A DNA stretch of 64,000 nucleotides from Coenobita brevimanus (taxonomy: Eukaryota > Arthropoda > Malacostraca > Decapoda > Coenobitidae), in assembly GCA_032717465.1 (NCBI GenBank), contig CM064732.1, positions 31,296,638 through 31,360,637 of the forward strand, read 5' to 3'. The notes beneath the pieces were generated by a model. It was not told the DNA's origin. It saw only the letters and a program-made list of their open reading frames with translations, and ran no database searches. Made by a program: the position numbers and the translations under genes. This document shows, in pieces, positions 1 to 12,009 of the stretch (position 1 is its first letter; each line of letters starts with the position of its first letter).

Positions 1-1
1 A

Positions 2-334
2 GGACCCTGTGGAGTCACATGGAGAGACAGGCTGACGAATGAGGATATTAAGGAGCGTTGTGGTGTGGATGTGGATGTGATAGGAAGTGTTATGAGGAAC
101 ACACTGAGGTGGTTTGGCCATGTGGAGAGGATGGAGGGTGAAAGACTGACGAAGAGAGTGTATGTGAGTGAGGTGGAGGGGGGAAGAGGGAGGGGGAGGC
201 CGAGGATGTGATGGAGGGATGGGGTGGAGAGGTATATGCGAGAGGGGTGTGTGAGTTGGGAGCAGGGCAGTGAAATGGCGGGGGACAGGACGACGTGGAA
301 GCAATTTGTTTGTGGCCACCCCAAACGGGATTGA
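2..334 (+). pseudogene. Non-LTR retrotransposon 3' fragment, GATA-tailed family, copy 1
   Basis: This is the C-terminal tail of a LINE reverse transcriptase, read in the frame starting at base 2. Visible motifs are LRWFGHVERM and GRGRGRPRM, the basic tail typical of many arthropod non-LTR polymerases, and the frame ends CGHPKRD-stop at 332-334. An in-frame TGA at 209-211 replaces the AGA codon found in the second copy at 6934-7242, so this copy is dead. It ends in a short run of GATA repeats (from about 347), as the second copy does, which marks the true 3' end of the family. The window edge cuts its 5' side. Family-level assignment (RTE-like or jockey-like) is uncertain. Confidence 0.75.
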
Positions 335-880
335 GGCGTCTGGCAATAGATAGATAGGTAGATAATCTAATTATTTAATATTGTAATTAATTAATAATTG
401 GCACCTCTACCATTCTATGAGGGAGATAGAGCCATAGAGGCTTGCCACTTCGCTCACTCTACTCCTAGACAAGGTCCAAGCACGTTTGTATATACGCACC
501 TGAAGGACGCTTGACACCCCAGGTAACAGACAGAAAGCAGGCTCGTCGTCATCTGTTGTTCGACACTCCCTAGCTAAGTAACCTTTACGAATTGGCCAAT
601 TCAAAGGGGGGATTAGCTAGGAGATGGAAGAGAATTAGTTAGGTGAGTTAAGGTGTAATTTACGGTTCACCTAATCCTATGAGACTTGTTTAAATTTACT
701 TAAGGACAATTTTAGGGACGAGTAAGGACCTACGAGTTGTTTATTAGAAAATACTAGAAATTTCTTACATCTTGCTGCCCGACCGAGGATACCGATTAAT
801 ACGAAGTCAAATATTTCTGACAGCAACTGTGCCAGAGCAACAACCCAAAAGTCATTAGCATATGACTTACTTAAAAAAAA
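335..880. other. Unassigned AT-rich intergenic stretch
   Basis: After a few GATA-type repeats this stretch shows no recognisable coding sequence, RNA gene or mobile-element motif. A short A-run lies at about 871-885, at the start of the next LINE fragment. Confidence 0.5.
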
Positions 881-2790
881 AAAAAATTGAATTGCTCTGT
901 CAATCTCGCTAAATCAAACTACATTCAATATCAAGCATCAAAACAACTTAACAACCCTAATGACAATAAAATTTTCTGGGCAACTCTCAGTTCTTTCAAT
1001 AATAACTTTATAACAAGTCATCATCTGTTCCTCCACTAAAATCTTCAGATGGCAACATTACAAATGACTCACGTGGGAAAGCAAATATCTTTGCCAGTAA
1101 ATTTGCCGGATTGTCTACCATAGAGGAAGTCAGCCAGAACGTCCCAGTACTAGAACTTGACTCTACCAAAATTGTTCCACTTAAAATACAGACAAGATAC
1201 GTAAAATCCATCCTAGACAATTTACTAACCAACAAAGTTCCAGGCCCAGACGGGATTGCTCCACCTGTTTGAAAAAGTGTTCCCCAGAACTTGCCTCTGT
1301 TCTAGCTAAATTATTCAGACTATGTGTACATGCTTCTTCAGTCCTTAATACATGGAAAAAAGCCAATATCCACCCAATTCCAAAGAAAGGAAGTTCCTCT
1401 GACTCCTCTGATTACAGACAAATAGTTCTCGCATCTTCCCTTGGTAAAGTAGTTGAAATTTTAATTGATATGCACATAGTTAAACATCTTAAATCCAACA
1501 ACTTAATCAGTGATAGACAATATGTTTTTTGACACGAAAGATCCACCATTGACATACTCAATCTCCTGATTCACACCTTTCATCAGTCAATCGACCTACG
1601 TGGAGAAACTTATGCAGTAGCCTTTGATAATTCTAAAGCTTTTTACAGAGTATGGCACTGTTCCCTGCTGTCCAAACTCTCTTGCTGTGGATTACCGTCT
1701 TTTGTGCCTCTGCTTTCCTCATATCTCAGCAACAGAAGAATAAGAGTAAAAGTAGATTATGTATATTCCAATTTCCACTCAGTGCCGGCGTGCCACAGGG
1801 ATCAGTTCTGGCACCAATCCTGTTCCTTGTTCATATTACTGATCTCTTATCTGTCACGCACAATCCCATCCATTCATATGCAGATGACTTAACACTTCAC
1901 AGCTTATTCACATTGAAACACCCATTTACAAAGTCTAATATCTCTAACTCAACTCAGTACAAGCATCTCCATAAATCAAGACTTATCTACGATCAATGAA
2001 TGGGAACAAAACAACCTTGTCTCATTTAATGCTAGTAAAACCAAATATATACAGTTTACTAATGGACAGATACTGCCAAATTCGTATATTACCTTCAATG
2101 CTACTAATACTCCCATCTCCAAAAGTACTGAAATTCTCGGTGCCTCACTTACCAATGGTCTTCAGCTGGACCTTTCATGATAGATCACTTGATAAAACAG
2201 CCTCATAGAAGCTTGGATTGTTGCACAGAGTCCATAATTTCCTCACTGACGAGCAGTTAGCTATAATTTACGAGAGCCATGTGTGCTCTCAGCCTGAATA
2301 TTGCTCACCCTTGTGGAATGGATGTGGACAGGTTGTATTAAAACAACTAGACAACATTCTGAACAAAGCTGTTGGAATTATTAATAACCTGTTATTATAA
2401 ATAAACTACCTCTCCTACAAGTAAGAAGGAATGTTGCCTCCCTTGCATTATTTTACAGATATTTTTATGACAAATGCACAGACGAAGTTGCGTCCATTGT
2501 GCCACCTCTCCATGCCTTCCCTCGTGCTACACGGGCATCTGGTAGCTCTCATGACTGGAATGTCACTCAGCCATATTGCAGAACTTCTGCCTATCAGAAT
2601 TCTTTTATTCCCCGAACTGCATCTCCCTCGAAAGCACTGCCCAGAGTTGTTTACCCCCAAACTTCAACCTACATCTGTTCAAGTCCAACTGTTACAGATA
2701 TTTTATGAATGGAGGACGCCAGTAATCTGGTATATGGATTTTTTTTAATTCATTTGGTTTTCCTTCCTCTGTTCTGTTATATATAAAAAA
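881..2790 (+). pseudogene. Jockey-like non-LTR reverse transcriptase, degenerate copy 1
   Basis: This is a decayed LINE ORF2 in several frames. In order one can read the RT entry motif VPGPDGIAPP (~1235-1270), KKANIHPIPKKG (~1360-1390), a DRQYVF block (~1515-1530) where the family has a GFR motif, the strongly diagnostic GVPQGSVLAPILF (~1790-1825), the YADD catalytic box (~1878-1890), and the thumb/C-terminal block YCSPLWNGCG (~2300-2330). Many stops and frameshifts separate them. The 3' end is a T-rich leader followed by a short A-tail near 2780. No endonuclease domain is present, so the copy is 5' truncated. RT activity would have been in a cytoplasmic RNP making cDNA at a nicked chromosomal target (family knowledge). 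Confidence 0.8.
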
Positions 2791-2876
2791 AAAAAACAAT
2801 AGGGTAACCCTTTGTTTATCCCTCAACACTTCCACAAAATTTGGTTTCAGTAAAATCAAAACTGTTTTGTATATTT

Positions 2877-2879
<3 letters not shown>

Positions 2880-2959
<80 letters not shown>
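2880..2959. repeat. (CA)n microsatellite
   Basis: About 80 bases of uninterrupted AC dinucleotides lie between the two jockey-like copies. Confidence 0.98.
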
Positions 2960-2960
<1 letters not shown>

Positions 2961-2964
2961 CTGT

Positions 2965-4218
2965 GTGTGATATGATTTTCGCCACGAAAAATCTACTACC
3001 GATTTATTAATATACTCAATCTCCTGACTCATCCATCAGTCAATTGACGAACATGGAGAAACTCATGCAGTAGCCCTTGATATTCGTAAGGCTTTTGACA
3101 GTGTGTGATCCCGTTCCCTGCTATCCAGACTCCCTTGCTATGGCCAGCGTCTTTTGTTCCTCTGATTTTCTCAACCCCCAGCATCAGAAAGATAAGAGTT
3201 AACGTAGATGTATGTTCCAATTTCCACTCGATTAATGTTGGCGTGACAAAAGGAGCAACTCTGGCTCCAACCCTGTTCCTGTTTCATATTAATGATCTCA
3301 TATCTGTCACCCATAATCCCATCCCTTCATGTGCAGATTACTCAACACAGTTCATTCACACTTAATCATCCATTCACAGAGTTCAGTATCTCTTAACTCA
3401 CAACTCATTACAGCAATATCCATAAATAAAGACATATCAAAGATCAATGAAATAACATTGTCTCATTTACCGCTAGTAAAACCAAATATATAGTTTACTG
3501 ATAGACAGATACTGCCTCATTCCTATATTACCTTCAGTGCTACTAATATTCATATCTCTCAAAGTATTGAAATTGTCGGTGTTTCACTTAACAATGCCCT
3601 CAGCTGGACCTCTCATGTTAGATCACTTGATAAAACTGCCTCAGAGTAACTTGGATTACTGTACAGAGTCCATAACATCTTCACTGACGAGCAGCTAGCT
3701 ATAATTTACAAGTCATGTGTGCTCTCAGCTGGAATATTGCTCACCCTTGTGGAATGGATGTGGAGAGCTGGCACTAAAACAACTGGACAAAATTCAGAAC
3801 AAAGCTGTTAGAATTATTAATAACCCTACTGTTACAAATGAACTACCTCCCTTCCAAGTTAGAAGGAATGTTGCCTCCCTTGCATTATATTATAGATACT
3901 TTTATGGCAAAAGCTCAGATGAAAGTGCATCCTTTATGCCACTTCTCCATGCCTTCCCCCGTGCTACACGGGGATCTGGTGGCGCTCATGACTGGCCTGT
4001 CACATTGCCATATTGCAGAACTTCCGCCAATCAGAATTCTTTTATTCCCCGAACTGCATCTCTTTGGAACTCACTTCCTCGGAGTGGTTTCCCCCCCAAA
4101 CTTCAACCTACGGCTGTCCAAGTCCAACTGTTACAGATGTTTTATTAATGAAGGACACTTGTAATCTGATGTATGGATTATTTTTTTATTTGTGTTTTTC
4201 TTCTGTTTTGTTATTACA
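2965..4218 (+). pseudogene. Jockey-like non-LTR reverse transcriptase, degenerate copy 2
   Basis: This is a second, shorter copy of the family at 881-2790, in the same orientation. It begins at the equivalent of position ~1525 of the first copy and carries the same order of motifs: a mutated GVTKGATLAPTLF in place of GVPQGSVLAP, a broken ADY box in place of YADD, and then a long C-terminal block (3717-4148) with YCSPLWNGCG and ENSFIPRTASLWNSLP-like tail motifs. The C-terminal 143 codons are open, but the RT core is destroyed. Its 3' end runs directly into the TA-rich array at 4219. It was probably independently inserted rather than tandemly duplicated, because it is 5' truncated and preceded by a CA array (inference). 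Confidence 0.78.
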
Positions 4219-4795
<577 letters not shown>

Positions 4796-5273
4796 AATAA
4801 CAAAAAAATTGTCAGGAATCACACAAAAATATGAAATAATGAGGAAAACATTCACACTGTGTATTCTTTGTGTAAGATGAAAAGATGCAAACTTGTGTGG
4901 TGTTGTAATATTAAAACCATTAATGAAGAAGGAGAGTTATGGTTCTACTATTTATCACTCTCAGTATGAGCAGTCTTCGTTTAACAGATTAAGATCGTCT
5001 TGGGGTGTAAAAACGAACTGTACTTAAATACAAAGGTTACACATCCATTATGTAACCTATGAGTTATTTCTTTCAATACCAGACACAATATATTAAGCAA
5101 AATATAAATGATTGAGGCACCAGTTATGAAACGAAAAATGAAAACCATTGCTAAAATTCTTCTAATATTTATTTGTAGCTAACATCAGACTATTACATTA
5201 AGACTAGGAAAACCTATCCTAGTAGTGAAGGGGTAGTTATATATACATACATACATACAGAGAGAGAGAGAGG

Positions 5274-5307
<34 letters not shown>

Positions 5308-5439
5308 GAGAGACGGAAAAAATAATGTCAGGTCCAAGACAGCAACCACTTACTTTACTACAGAGGAAGGTAAAATGAGAGTTAGTGGTGTAGGACTTCT
5401 AATTAACAGAAACATTGAAGAAAATATTGTTACATTCAG
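4796..5439. other. Intergenic, with a (GA)n array
   Basis: No coding feature was recognised. A GA-rich array with GGGAGAG interruptions occupies about 5258-5312. The sequence just before 5440 may be the decayed start of the following RTE-like endonuclease. Confidence 0.5.
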
Positions 5440-6933
5440 CAGAGTATCTGACAATGTAGCATAGATTGTACGTGGACTAGGCAAAAGATGCACCATGAAA
5501 GTAATATATGTATATGCACCAACTTCTCAAAGCTCAGATGAAGAAATTGAAACATTCCATGATTCCATCTCCCAGATTATGGAAGACCAGATATACTATA
5601 CTCACTGGGGACTTCAATGCAACAGTTGGAAAATCAAAAAATGGAGAAGCATATATGGGGAAATTCAGAGTGAGAGAAAGGAATGACGGAGGTTGAATGG
5701 TGGTAAATTTTGCTGAAGTATATAACATGAGAATAATGAACACATTCACTCACAAATGAACAGGGAGAAATTGGACCTGGAGAATCCGAAATGGAGAATC
5801 AAAGAATGAAATCGACTTCATTATAGCAGATAAGAATAACACGAACATAATTGTCACAGTTATCGACAAGTAGATGTAGGAAGTGACAAAAGAATGGTGG
5901 GTTGCTCAGCCTGGTGAGTTGCACAGCCAGATTCAATTTCAGAAGGGAAAGATGATGATTTAAAATAAAAAGATATGCCCAATAAAAGCAAGCGAAAACT
6001 GCTGCCTTTCAGTCAGAAATAATGAACATATTTCAGGCACTAATTTATGCTGAGTGTGACATTATTATGACAGACTAATAAAAGAGCTACGAGAATCAAT
6101 GGAGGTAGTAGGGAAAGCTAATACAACCAAAACCAACAAGTACTGAAGAAATGGCTTTCGAGCTCATGAAAAGAAGAAAAGAGATGAAAGTAAAATCAAG
6201 GAAAGATGAAACAGAGAGGAATGAAATTATGCTTATCAACAAGAGACAGAAGAAGAAAGGAGAAATATGGATAAGATCAAAGAAGTAAGCAAAAGAAGGA
6301 AAAAGTCTGAAACACGTCGAAGTAATATGGCATTATGAAAACAACAAATTCTGTCAAAGAAAGACAAAAACAATTACGTCGTTTAATGCAGGGATAAGAA
6401 AGTGAAGAGATTAAAAAAAAAATGCAAAGAACTGTATTCAACAAAGACAATAGTACCAATAGCTACCGATTCAGCTGACAAAAGTAAAATACCTGAGGTA
6501 ACACCAGACGAAATAAACGTTTCTCTTAAAAGCTTGAAAGGACAAGGAAAGGCCCTAGCAGATGATGACAAAGTAGCAAATTTATTGCCGGATCCGGAAG
6601 CAGAAATACAAAACAGGCTCGCCCACTTATTTACTCAGTATACAGAAAATTACCCAATCATGGTGTAACGCAATTTACAGAAAAGGCAATTAAAAGGGTC
6701 TTAGTAACTGTCGGCCCATTAGCTTATTACCAGTTATTTATCAGCTCTTCATAAAAGTCCTTTCAAACAGAATAAGAAAAGATTTGGAAGAAAACCAGTT
6801 TCATGAGAAGGCTGGATTTTGAAGTGGGTATTTGACTACTAGAGGAGTACAATTACTTGGGGCAAATACTAAAACTAACGAAAGACCATGATGACGAAAT
6901 AAAGGGACACATTACAATTTGATGGAATGATTT
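5440..6933 (+). pseudogene. RTE-like non-LTR element, endonuclease and RT remnants (5' part)
   Basis: This is a decayed LINE polyprotein of the type often annotated as craniofacial development protein 2-like. The apurinic endonuclease domain is readable in pieces. VIYVYAPTSQSSDEE lies at ~5500-5545. A GDFNATVGK block (~5610-5635) holds the metal-binding Asp. NEIDFIIADK lies at ~5805-5830. Linker and RT entry sequence follows (EVTPDEINVSLKSLKG, 6495-6540), then KDLEENQFHEKAGF near 6780-6825. The RT core is then deleted and the text jumps to the C-terminal EEYNYLGQILKLTKDHD block (6843-6892). Many stops and frameshifts are present. The element is interrupted at 6934 by a nested LINE fragment and resumes at 7248. 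A better-preserved C-terminus of the same family lies at 49559-50230. Confidence 0.75.
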
Positions 6934-7242
6934 GGAGCGTTGTGGTGTGGATGTGGATGTGATAGGAAGCGTTATGAGGAACACACTGAGGTGGTTTGGC
7001 CATGTGGAGAGGATGGAGGGTGAAAGACTGACGAAGAGAGTGTATGTGAGTGAGGTGGAGGGGGGAAGAGGGAGGGGGAGGCCGAGGATGAGATGGAGGG
7101 ATGGAGTGGAGAGGTATATGAGAGAGGGGGGTGTAAGTTGGGAGCAGGGCAGTGAAATGGCGGGGGACAGGGCGACTTGGAGGCGATTTGTTTGTGGCCA
7201 CCCCAAACGGGATTGAGGCGTCTGGCAATAGATAGATAGATA
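6934..7242 (+). mobile_element. Nested GATA-tailed LINE 3' fragment, copy 2
   Basis: This is a 309-bp 5'-truncated LINE end inserted inside the RTE-like copy. The frame from 6932 to 7216 is open and encodes LRWFGHVERMEGE and GRGRGRPRMRWRDG, ending CGHPKRD-stop, then a GATA tail at 7228-7242. The host text reads continuously across it when compared with 49736-49760. The 5-base word GATTT occurs at both edges (6929-6933 and 7243-7247) and is a plausible target-site duplication. It is nearly identical to the copy at 2-334 but lacks that copy's nonsense codon. Confidence 0.82.
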
Positions 7243-7247
7243 GATTT

Positions 7248-7740
7248 TGGTAAACATAGAGACATCCTGAAAAGTACCATGCCAATATGTATGAAACGAA
7301 ATGAATATAACAAAAATATAATCTCAACCAAGACCCACGATTTTGAGACCTGGATTTTTGACAAAATCGATGGAAAATTAGCAAATTCATTCTCAAAGAG
7401 CAGTGGAAAGGTCAATGTTGGGAATATCATTAAATGACAGGAAAAGATGAATACGTTGAAGAAGCAAACTAAAGTCAAAGATACTGTAGAAATTGTTAAA
7501 AAACAGAAATGGAGGTGGGCAGGTCATGTAGCAAGAATGATGGATAACCGATGGAGCAAGAGGCTGGCTGACTATACTCCAAGAGATTGCAAGCACAGCA
7601 TAAAAAGGCCAGACAGGAAGAGCAGATATGAAATAGAGAAGTTTGCAGGCAAAATGTGGGAGAGATTGGCACAGTCAAGGAATTCGTGGAAAAAGTTGGG
7701 GGGGGGGCCTCGTTCAGCAGTGGACTTGCAATGGTTAATG
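7248..7740 (+). pseudogene. RTE-like non-LTR element, C-terminal part (continuation)
   Basis: This is the continuation of the element at 5440-6933 after the nested insertion. The frame shows KVKDTVEIVKKQKWRWAGHV, RWSKRLADYTPRD and ERLAQSRNSWKKL, the conserved basic C-terminal tail of this LINE family. It matches 49745-50215 motif by motif. Earlier codons (7300-7440) contain stops. The element ends at about 7740 and is followed at once by a (TA)n array, as is the sister copy that ends near 50230. Confidence 0.8.
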
Positions 7741-7748
7741 ATGATGAT

Positions 7749-7750
<2 letters not shown>

Positions 7751-7826
<76 letters not shown>
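7751..7826. repeat. (TA)n microsatellite with short (CA) end
   Basis: A TA array with one TATG interruption, ending in CACACACA at 7825-7833. It sits at the 3' end of the RTE-like copy. Confidence 0.97.
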
Positions 7827-7833
<7 letters not shown>

Positions 7834-8536
7834 TCAGTTCGAAGAGCATTCATAAACAGAATACAATTGTCTGCGGATAAGAATGAAAGAATGCAAAAGA
7901 CGTTATCATGATGGAGCGGGTTGTGGATGTAGACTGTAATCCATTTTCTAAGAAGTCTTGCCTAAGCTGAATAAATCCGTGTGTGAAACGAGAAAATAAA
8001 CTAGGCATGCATTGTTAATGGTCATAGTTCTAACATCTTCACTGTGAGAGATCCATCCAGTATAAATTAATCCAACTACCCGGTATTGTATTCAGAATTG
8101 AAAAGAAGTCATCATACTAAAAGAGTTAGTTGGGTACTTTCGCCATTGACTGACGGAGGTTTTCCCGTAACTTAAGAAGCTGTCTATAGGAGCAAAAAAG
8201 AGTATTGAAATTGTTAGCCTGATCAGTATCATAACGTCTTTTATATTTCAGTCATCCTTTACCAAGATCTATTCTTTTCATTTTGAAGAATGAATTCTAA
8301 GTAGCATAAAATCATTAAGAAATGGCAAGAATACGATGAAACAGACATCTCAACACTCAGTGGGTTAACCCCATCACTGCCGGGAAGTTTTCCTAATCTC
8401 TTCGACAGGAGGTCGTATTTTTCAGTTTGGTTTAGCAAATGTCAGGCAAGTTAGTGTAGCTTAGGAGACCACCCTCGCAGTGAAGTTTTAGTGAAAGTTA
8501 TATCTAAACCCGTCAGTTCAAAAAATCTATCTTAAC
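7834..8536. other. Unassigned intergenic stretch with a solitary piggyBac-like terminus
   Basis: No gene was recognised. At 8365-8368 a TTAA is followed by CCCCATCACTGCCGGG, which resembles the 5' termini of the TTAA elements elsewhere in the window, but no partner end was found. It may be a solo or broken terminus. Confidence 0.4.
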
Positions 8537-10268
8537 CCCTTAACCGTGGGGTGTCACTTTTGTGATTCTGTGTTATTTTGAATTCGCCTGGGCTTTCAAG
8601 TGGTGGCTTGTATCATCTATCAGTGTTACCAGTGTCCAGCTATACTCAGTTCTGCTAATGTCACCTGTACTCCCATCCATTGTTGACAATTTAGCCATTT
8701 TTCCCCTATCCTTGACTCCTTCCCTCCTTACCTCCCCTCCATTACCCTATCTTCCCGCCTGGCCAGCTGCGCTGCGCTACACAAATCCTGGACGGATTTT
8801 TCCGCTCATTTTATCCATTGAAATGTGCCCTTTGCCCTATTCGTATACAAAATAATATATAAAAGAAAGACAAAAGGTAACTGATACTGCCATACATCTG
8901 GAATGGGCAAATTATCACCTGGCAATACAACATGTGCACTCATTTGCTAATTTTTCCTGTTTATTCCCCTTGTAATATGCCATATGACCTGTTCTCATAA
9001 TAAAAAATATATATTAGAAAGGAAGGGAGAAGCCTAAGTGATACTTACATTCACCTGGAACTACCTAATTTATTATGTATTGTCTAGATTTCCTGTCAAT
9101 CATTTCAGAGCGTATATATTAGCAGCTGTCATCACGGTGACATTGGCAACCCTTCACCGCCCCTAGGCCATAGCGTTAAGTTTACTGTCGTCTTTCATTG
9201 TGAAACCACGTCGGATTCGCGCCTGTCCAATTCTGCCGCTTTCTAGCCCCATACAAAGGGCCCTCTACCCCTGCTAAACCTCGTGTGTAGGGGTAAAGGG
9301 CTAAGTGACTCTGCTGTGGAATGTGAACTGGCTAATATATCAATGATAATGATGGACAGTGACTATGATCTTTCTGGTGACTCTAAAACAGTGCAAGTGG
9401 AAATGTAAATAATATGTAAACAGCAAGTGAAAGCAGTGAATGTAAATATAACTTAACAGTGGAAAATAGTTTTATAAGTTAATGCAAGTGACAGCATAAC
9501 ATAGTGTAAGTAAAATACAAATGTAAATAATGTAAATAAAATATAGAATGTAAATAGAAATGCAAGTAAGTAGTAATATAAGAATACGAGTATATATACT
9601 AGGAGTAATGAAAGTGAAAGTGAAAGTTTTGCTCTAGCATGTATGAATACTGAGAGTAATGAAAGTGAAAGTGACAGCTTCAACTCTGTGCCAGTATACA
9701 GAACGAGAAAGTGAATGCCTGGAGTGAAAATAAACTACTAGCACTGAAAGAAACTTATAGATAAATATTGTATATATAAATAAGTGTAATAAAGTACTAG
9801 GAATGTAAAGTGTGAGTGTGTTTATAAATAATAAATGACAGCTCCGCCTCAGAATACCATCGGGGAACCAGCATGGGAGGAAAGCTTGTATGCGCTCATA
9901 ATTTACATTGCTTTCACAGTTTTTTTTTTTTTTTTTTTTTTGGAATATGGATTCCAAACTACTTGAAATTCATAGAATAGTGTTTGTAGTTATAATATCA
10001 GGCAGTGGTAACCATATTATGGGTTATCGGGAAGTGTAAATTGGAGACTTCGTTACCCAACTTCAAAAGTCTCCACAAGTCCTACGGTTGTTGATGAAGG
10101 CTCAAACATCCCAGGGGAAAGCTGAAGGTATGTGCCATATGCACATCTAATTTTAATATTCTAGGACTAATAACTGATTTTTGGCCAATATTTTTAAAAA
10201 GTCAGTTGGAGCACGAATATCCTCGCTGGACGCGCAAGTAGCGCAAAAACATCCCCGCGGTGTAGGGG
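8537..10268. mobile_element. Putative piggyBac-like non-autonomous element, 1.73 kb
   Basis: The interval is flanked by TTAA on both sides (8533-8536 and 10269-10272). The inward termini are imperfect inverted repeats: CCCCTTAACCGTGGGGTGTC on the left, and CCCCTACACCGCGGGGATGT read from the right end on the complementary strand. The left end closely resembles the ends of the element at 17213-17867. The interior is AT-rich without an intact transposase. A short acidic frame near 9350 (DSDYDLSGDS) and a duplicated GTAATGAAAGTGAAAGTG word (9605 and 9657) are the only notable contents. A second terminus-like stretch near 9285-9305 (GTAGGGGTAAAGGGCTAA) leaves open that two elements are overlaid. 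Confidence 0.5.
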
Positions 10269-10559
10269 TTAAACAGGCTAATAGTGTCTGAAGACAGAAA
10301 GAAGCATAAATAACCCCACGAGTTTTATTATGCTTTTACCATTGGACTGGTCCATGGCACTGAAATCAGAGAGATTATAGGTAACACCACTAGTCTGAAG
10401 TTCTCTGCTCTGTGTAAAATAATCGTTTGGAGGTAAGAAGAAGGAAAAATAAATGACATCATCTGAGTGAAGGGCTTTTGTTTATGCAATCGAGAAGGAA
10501 CAAGAAAAATTAAAAACAAAGAAAGCAAAATTCAAGATCCGTTCATTTCAAGACGCCTG
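10269..10559. other. Unassigned sequence between two mobile elements
   Basis: No feature was recognised. It may include the decayed 3' end of the minus-strand LINE fragment that follows. Confidence 0.4.
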
Positions 10560-10985
10560 GACAAATTGCATTTAAAAGACTGGAGGTCATAGACAGAAGG
10601 AAATACAGACATAGGAAGAAAGTTCCAAAGTTGACATGTTGCATATATGAAGGACTGGGAGTAACAGCTAACTCTTGCATAGGAAGGTGGACAGGAAAGG
10701 GATGAGAGTTTGCTGATAGACGGGTGTTAAGGACCCACCATAATGGTAGAGGGATGCAAGCAGACAGTTCAGAGGCGCAGTGACATTCAAATAGTGACAG
10801 AAAAGAAATAAAGTGTGGTGAAGAGGCAGAGGGAGAGGGAAGCCAGTAAGAGGTAGAATGTTAATGAAATGAAAGGCCTTTAATTCCACCTTGTTGAGAA
10901 GAGCTGTATGTGGGAAGCCTCCCCACACATGAGAGTTGCACCCTATATAGGGGCAAATAAAAACCTTGTATATAGTCAATAACTC
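10560..10985 (-). pseudogene. Jockey-like LINE C-terminal fragment (second family)
   Basis: The minus-strand frame 10979-10668 reads TIYKVFICPYIGCNSHVWGG, then ALLNKVELKAFHFIN and LNCLLASLYHYGG. This is the post-RT thumb and C-terminal region of the jockey-like lineage also seen at 24895-25550 and, as the RT part, at 29200-30660. It is truncated on both sides and abuts the decayed Gypsy RT at 11039. Confidence 0.68.
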
Positions 10986-11038
10986 TGCAGGGTATAGGAC
11001 ACCTAATCAAGGGGATTTTACAAGAGAGGTAATAATTA

Positions 11039-11356
11039 TCATTCCAAGATAAACTCAGAGAGAATAAAGCCCGATGTATCTTCGGTGAAGATGCAGGAAT
11101 GAGTTGGATAATGATGACAATTGATGCAAAATCTCGCTATCTCATCAGGCTTGCACTGCAGGGTCATAGGAAAGCTCCAAGGACTCACATGGGGGGAGAT
11201 AAGATTGTTGTCTAGCATGTACTTCAGCTCCTGGTGAAGGACTCCTAGGTGCTGGGGGTAGACATGATAAAGCAGCAACTTAACAGAAGTGCGTCGCCCA
11301 CATCGACATCATGCTTGATCCAGGTCGTCTGTCCAAAGGAGTTACCAAAGACATCC
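11039..11356 (-). pseudogene. Gypsy reverse transcriptase fragment, decayed element
   Basis: Frame 11278-11039 reads LGVLHQELKYMLDNNLISPH and SPWSFPMTLQCKPDEIARFC. These match the RT start of the intact element (KELGYLLDHKMIEPCQSEWS, SPVTLVPKPGG). The conserved RT motifs after this point are missing because the element is truncated. The upstream part continues beyond the MITE that splits it at 11357/11811. Confidence 0.68.
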
Positions 11357-11360
11357 TTAA

Positions 11361-11810
11361 CCCGCCGCGTGCCAGTGCCATTTTAAAATGGTCTGACATA
11401 ATTCCGCGGCCAGTGCCAGTGCCATTTTAAAACGGTTTAAAATAAAAAACTTCACTGTGACCACATTTTTCAATATTAGTGGGTAAAAACTGGCAGGCAT
11501 GTAAGGTAACTGTTCCTCTACAATCCCCCAGGCTGCCAAGGTCATACATTCACTCGCTCCCCCCCTCACGCTCGCTCTACCTCACTCTGCCTGTGTGTCT
11601 CACCAAGTGTTGTACATAGTGAAGGCATTTTGTAAATATGCAGGACTCTATAAAACTCATTTTCGAGCCTCGATGATCAATTTAATGGCGAAATTCGTTG
11701 TTTCCACATCAAAATCTATCATTTTAGCCCCCCCCCCCCAAAAAAAAAGGTCGAAAAATGGCCGGCACTGGGGTGATCCATAGGGCTAAAAATAGCCAGC
11801 ACGTGGCAGG
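11361..11810. mobile_element. piggyBac-type MITE, 450 bp
   Basis: The element is flanked by duplicated TTAA (11357-11360 and 11811-11814). Its terminal inverted repeats are CCCGCCGCGTGCCAGTGCCA on the left and, read inward on the other strand, CCTGCCACGTGCTGGCTATT on the right. An internal near-repeat of GCCAGTGCCATTTTAAAA occurs twice at the left end (11371 and 11411). There is no coding capacity. It is inserted in the RT of the decayed Gypsy element. Confidence 0.78.
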
Positions 11811-12009
11811 TTAAATGAAGGAAAAAGTGTTAATATTAGTCAAGACTGATTTTTTTTGGCAAATATGGAACCTTTTCAGCAACGGACAATCCAGCCTCAG
11901 CATTGTTCTGACAGTCACTGGCAGTATCGAAGTCAGACTTGTCCTAATGTTGTTCCTGGGTTATCAAACCGCCAGGAACCTCCTCACTCTGTTCAACTGA
12001 GACTAGAGA

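Noticed and set aside
9306..9700. N-terminus of a piggyBac transposase inside the 1.7-kb TTAA element
   Set aside because: Only a ten-residue acidic stretch looks suggestive; stops follow at once and no DDE motif is present.
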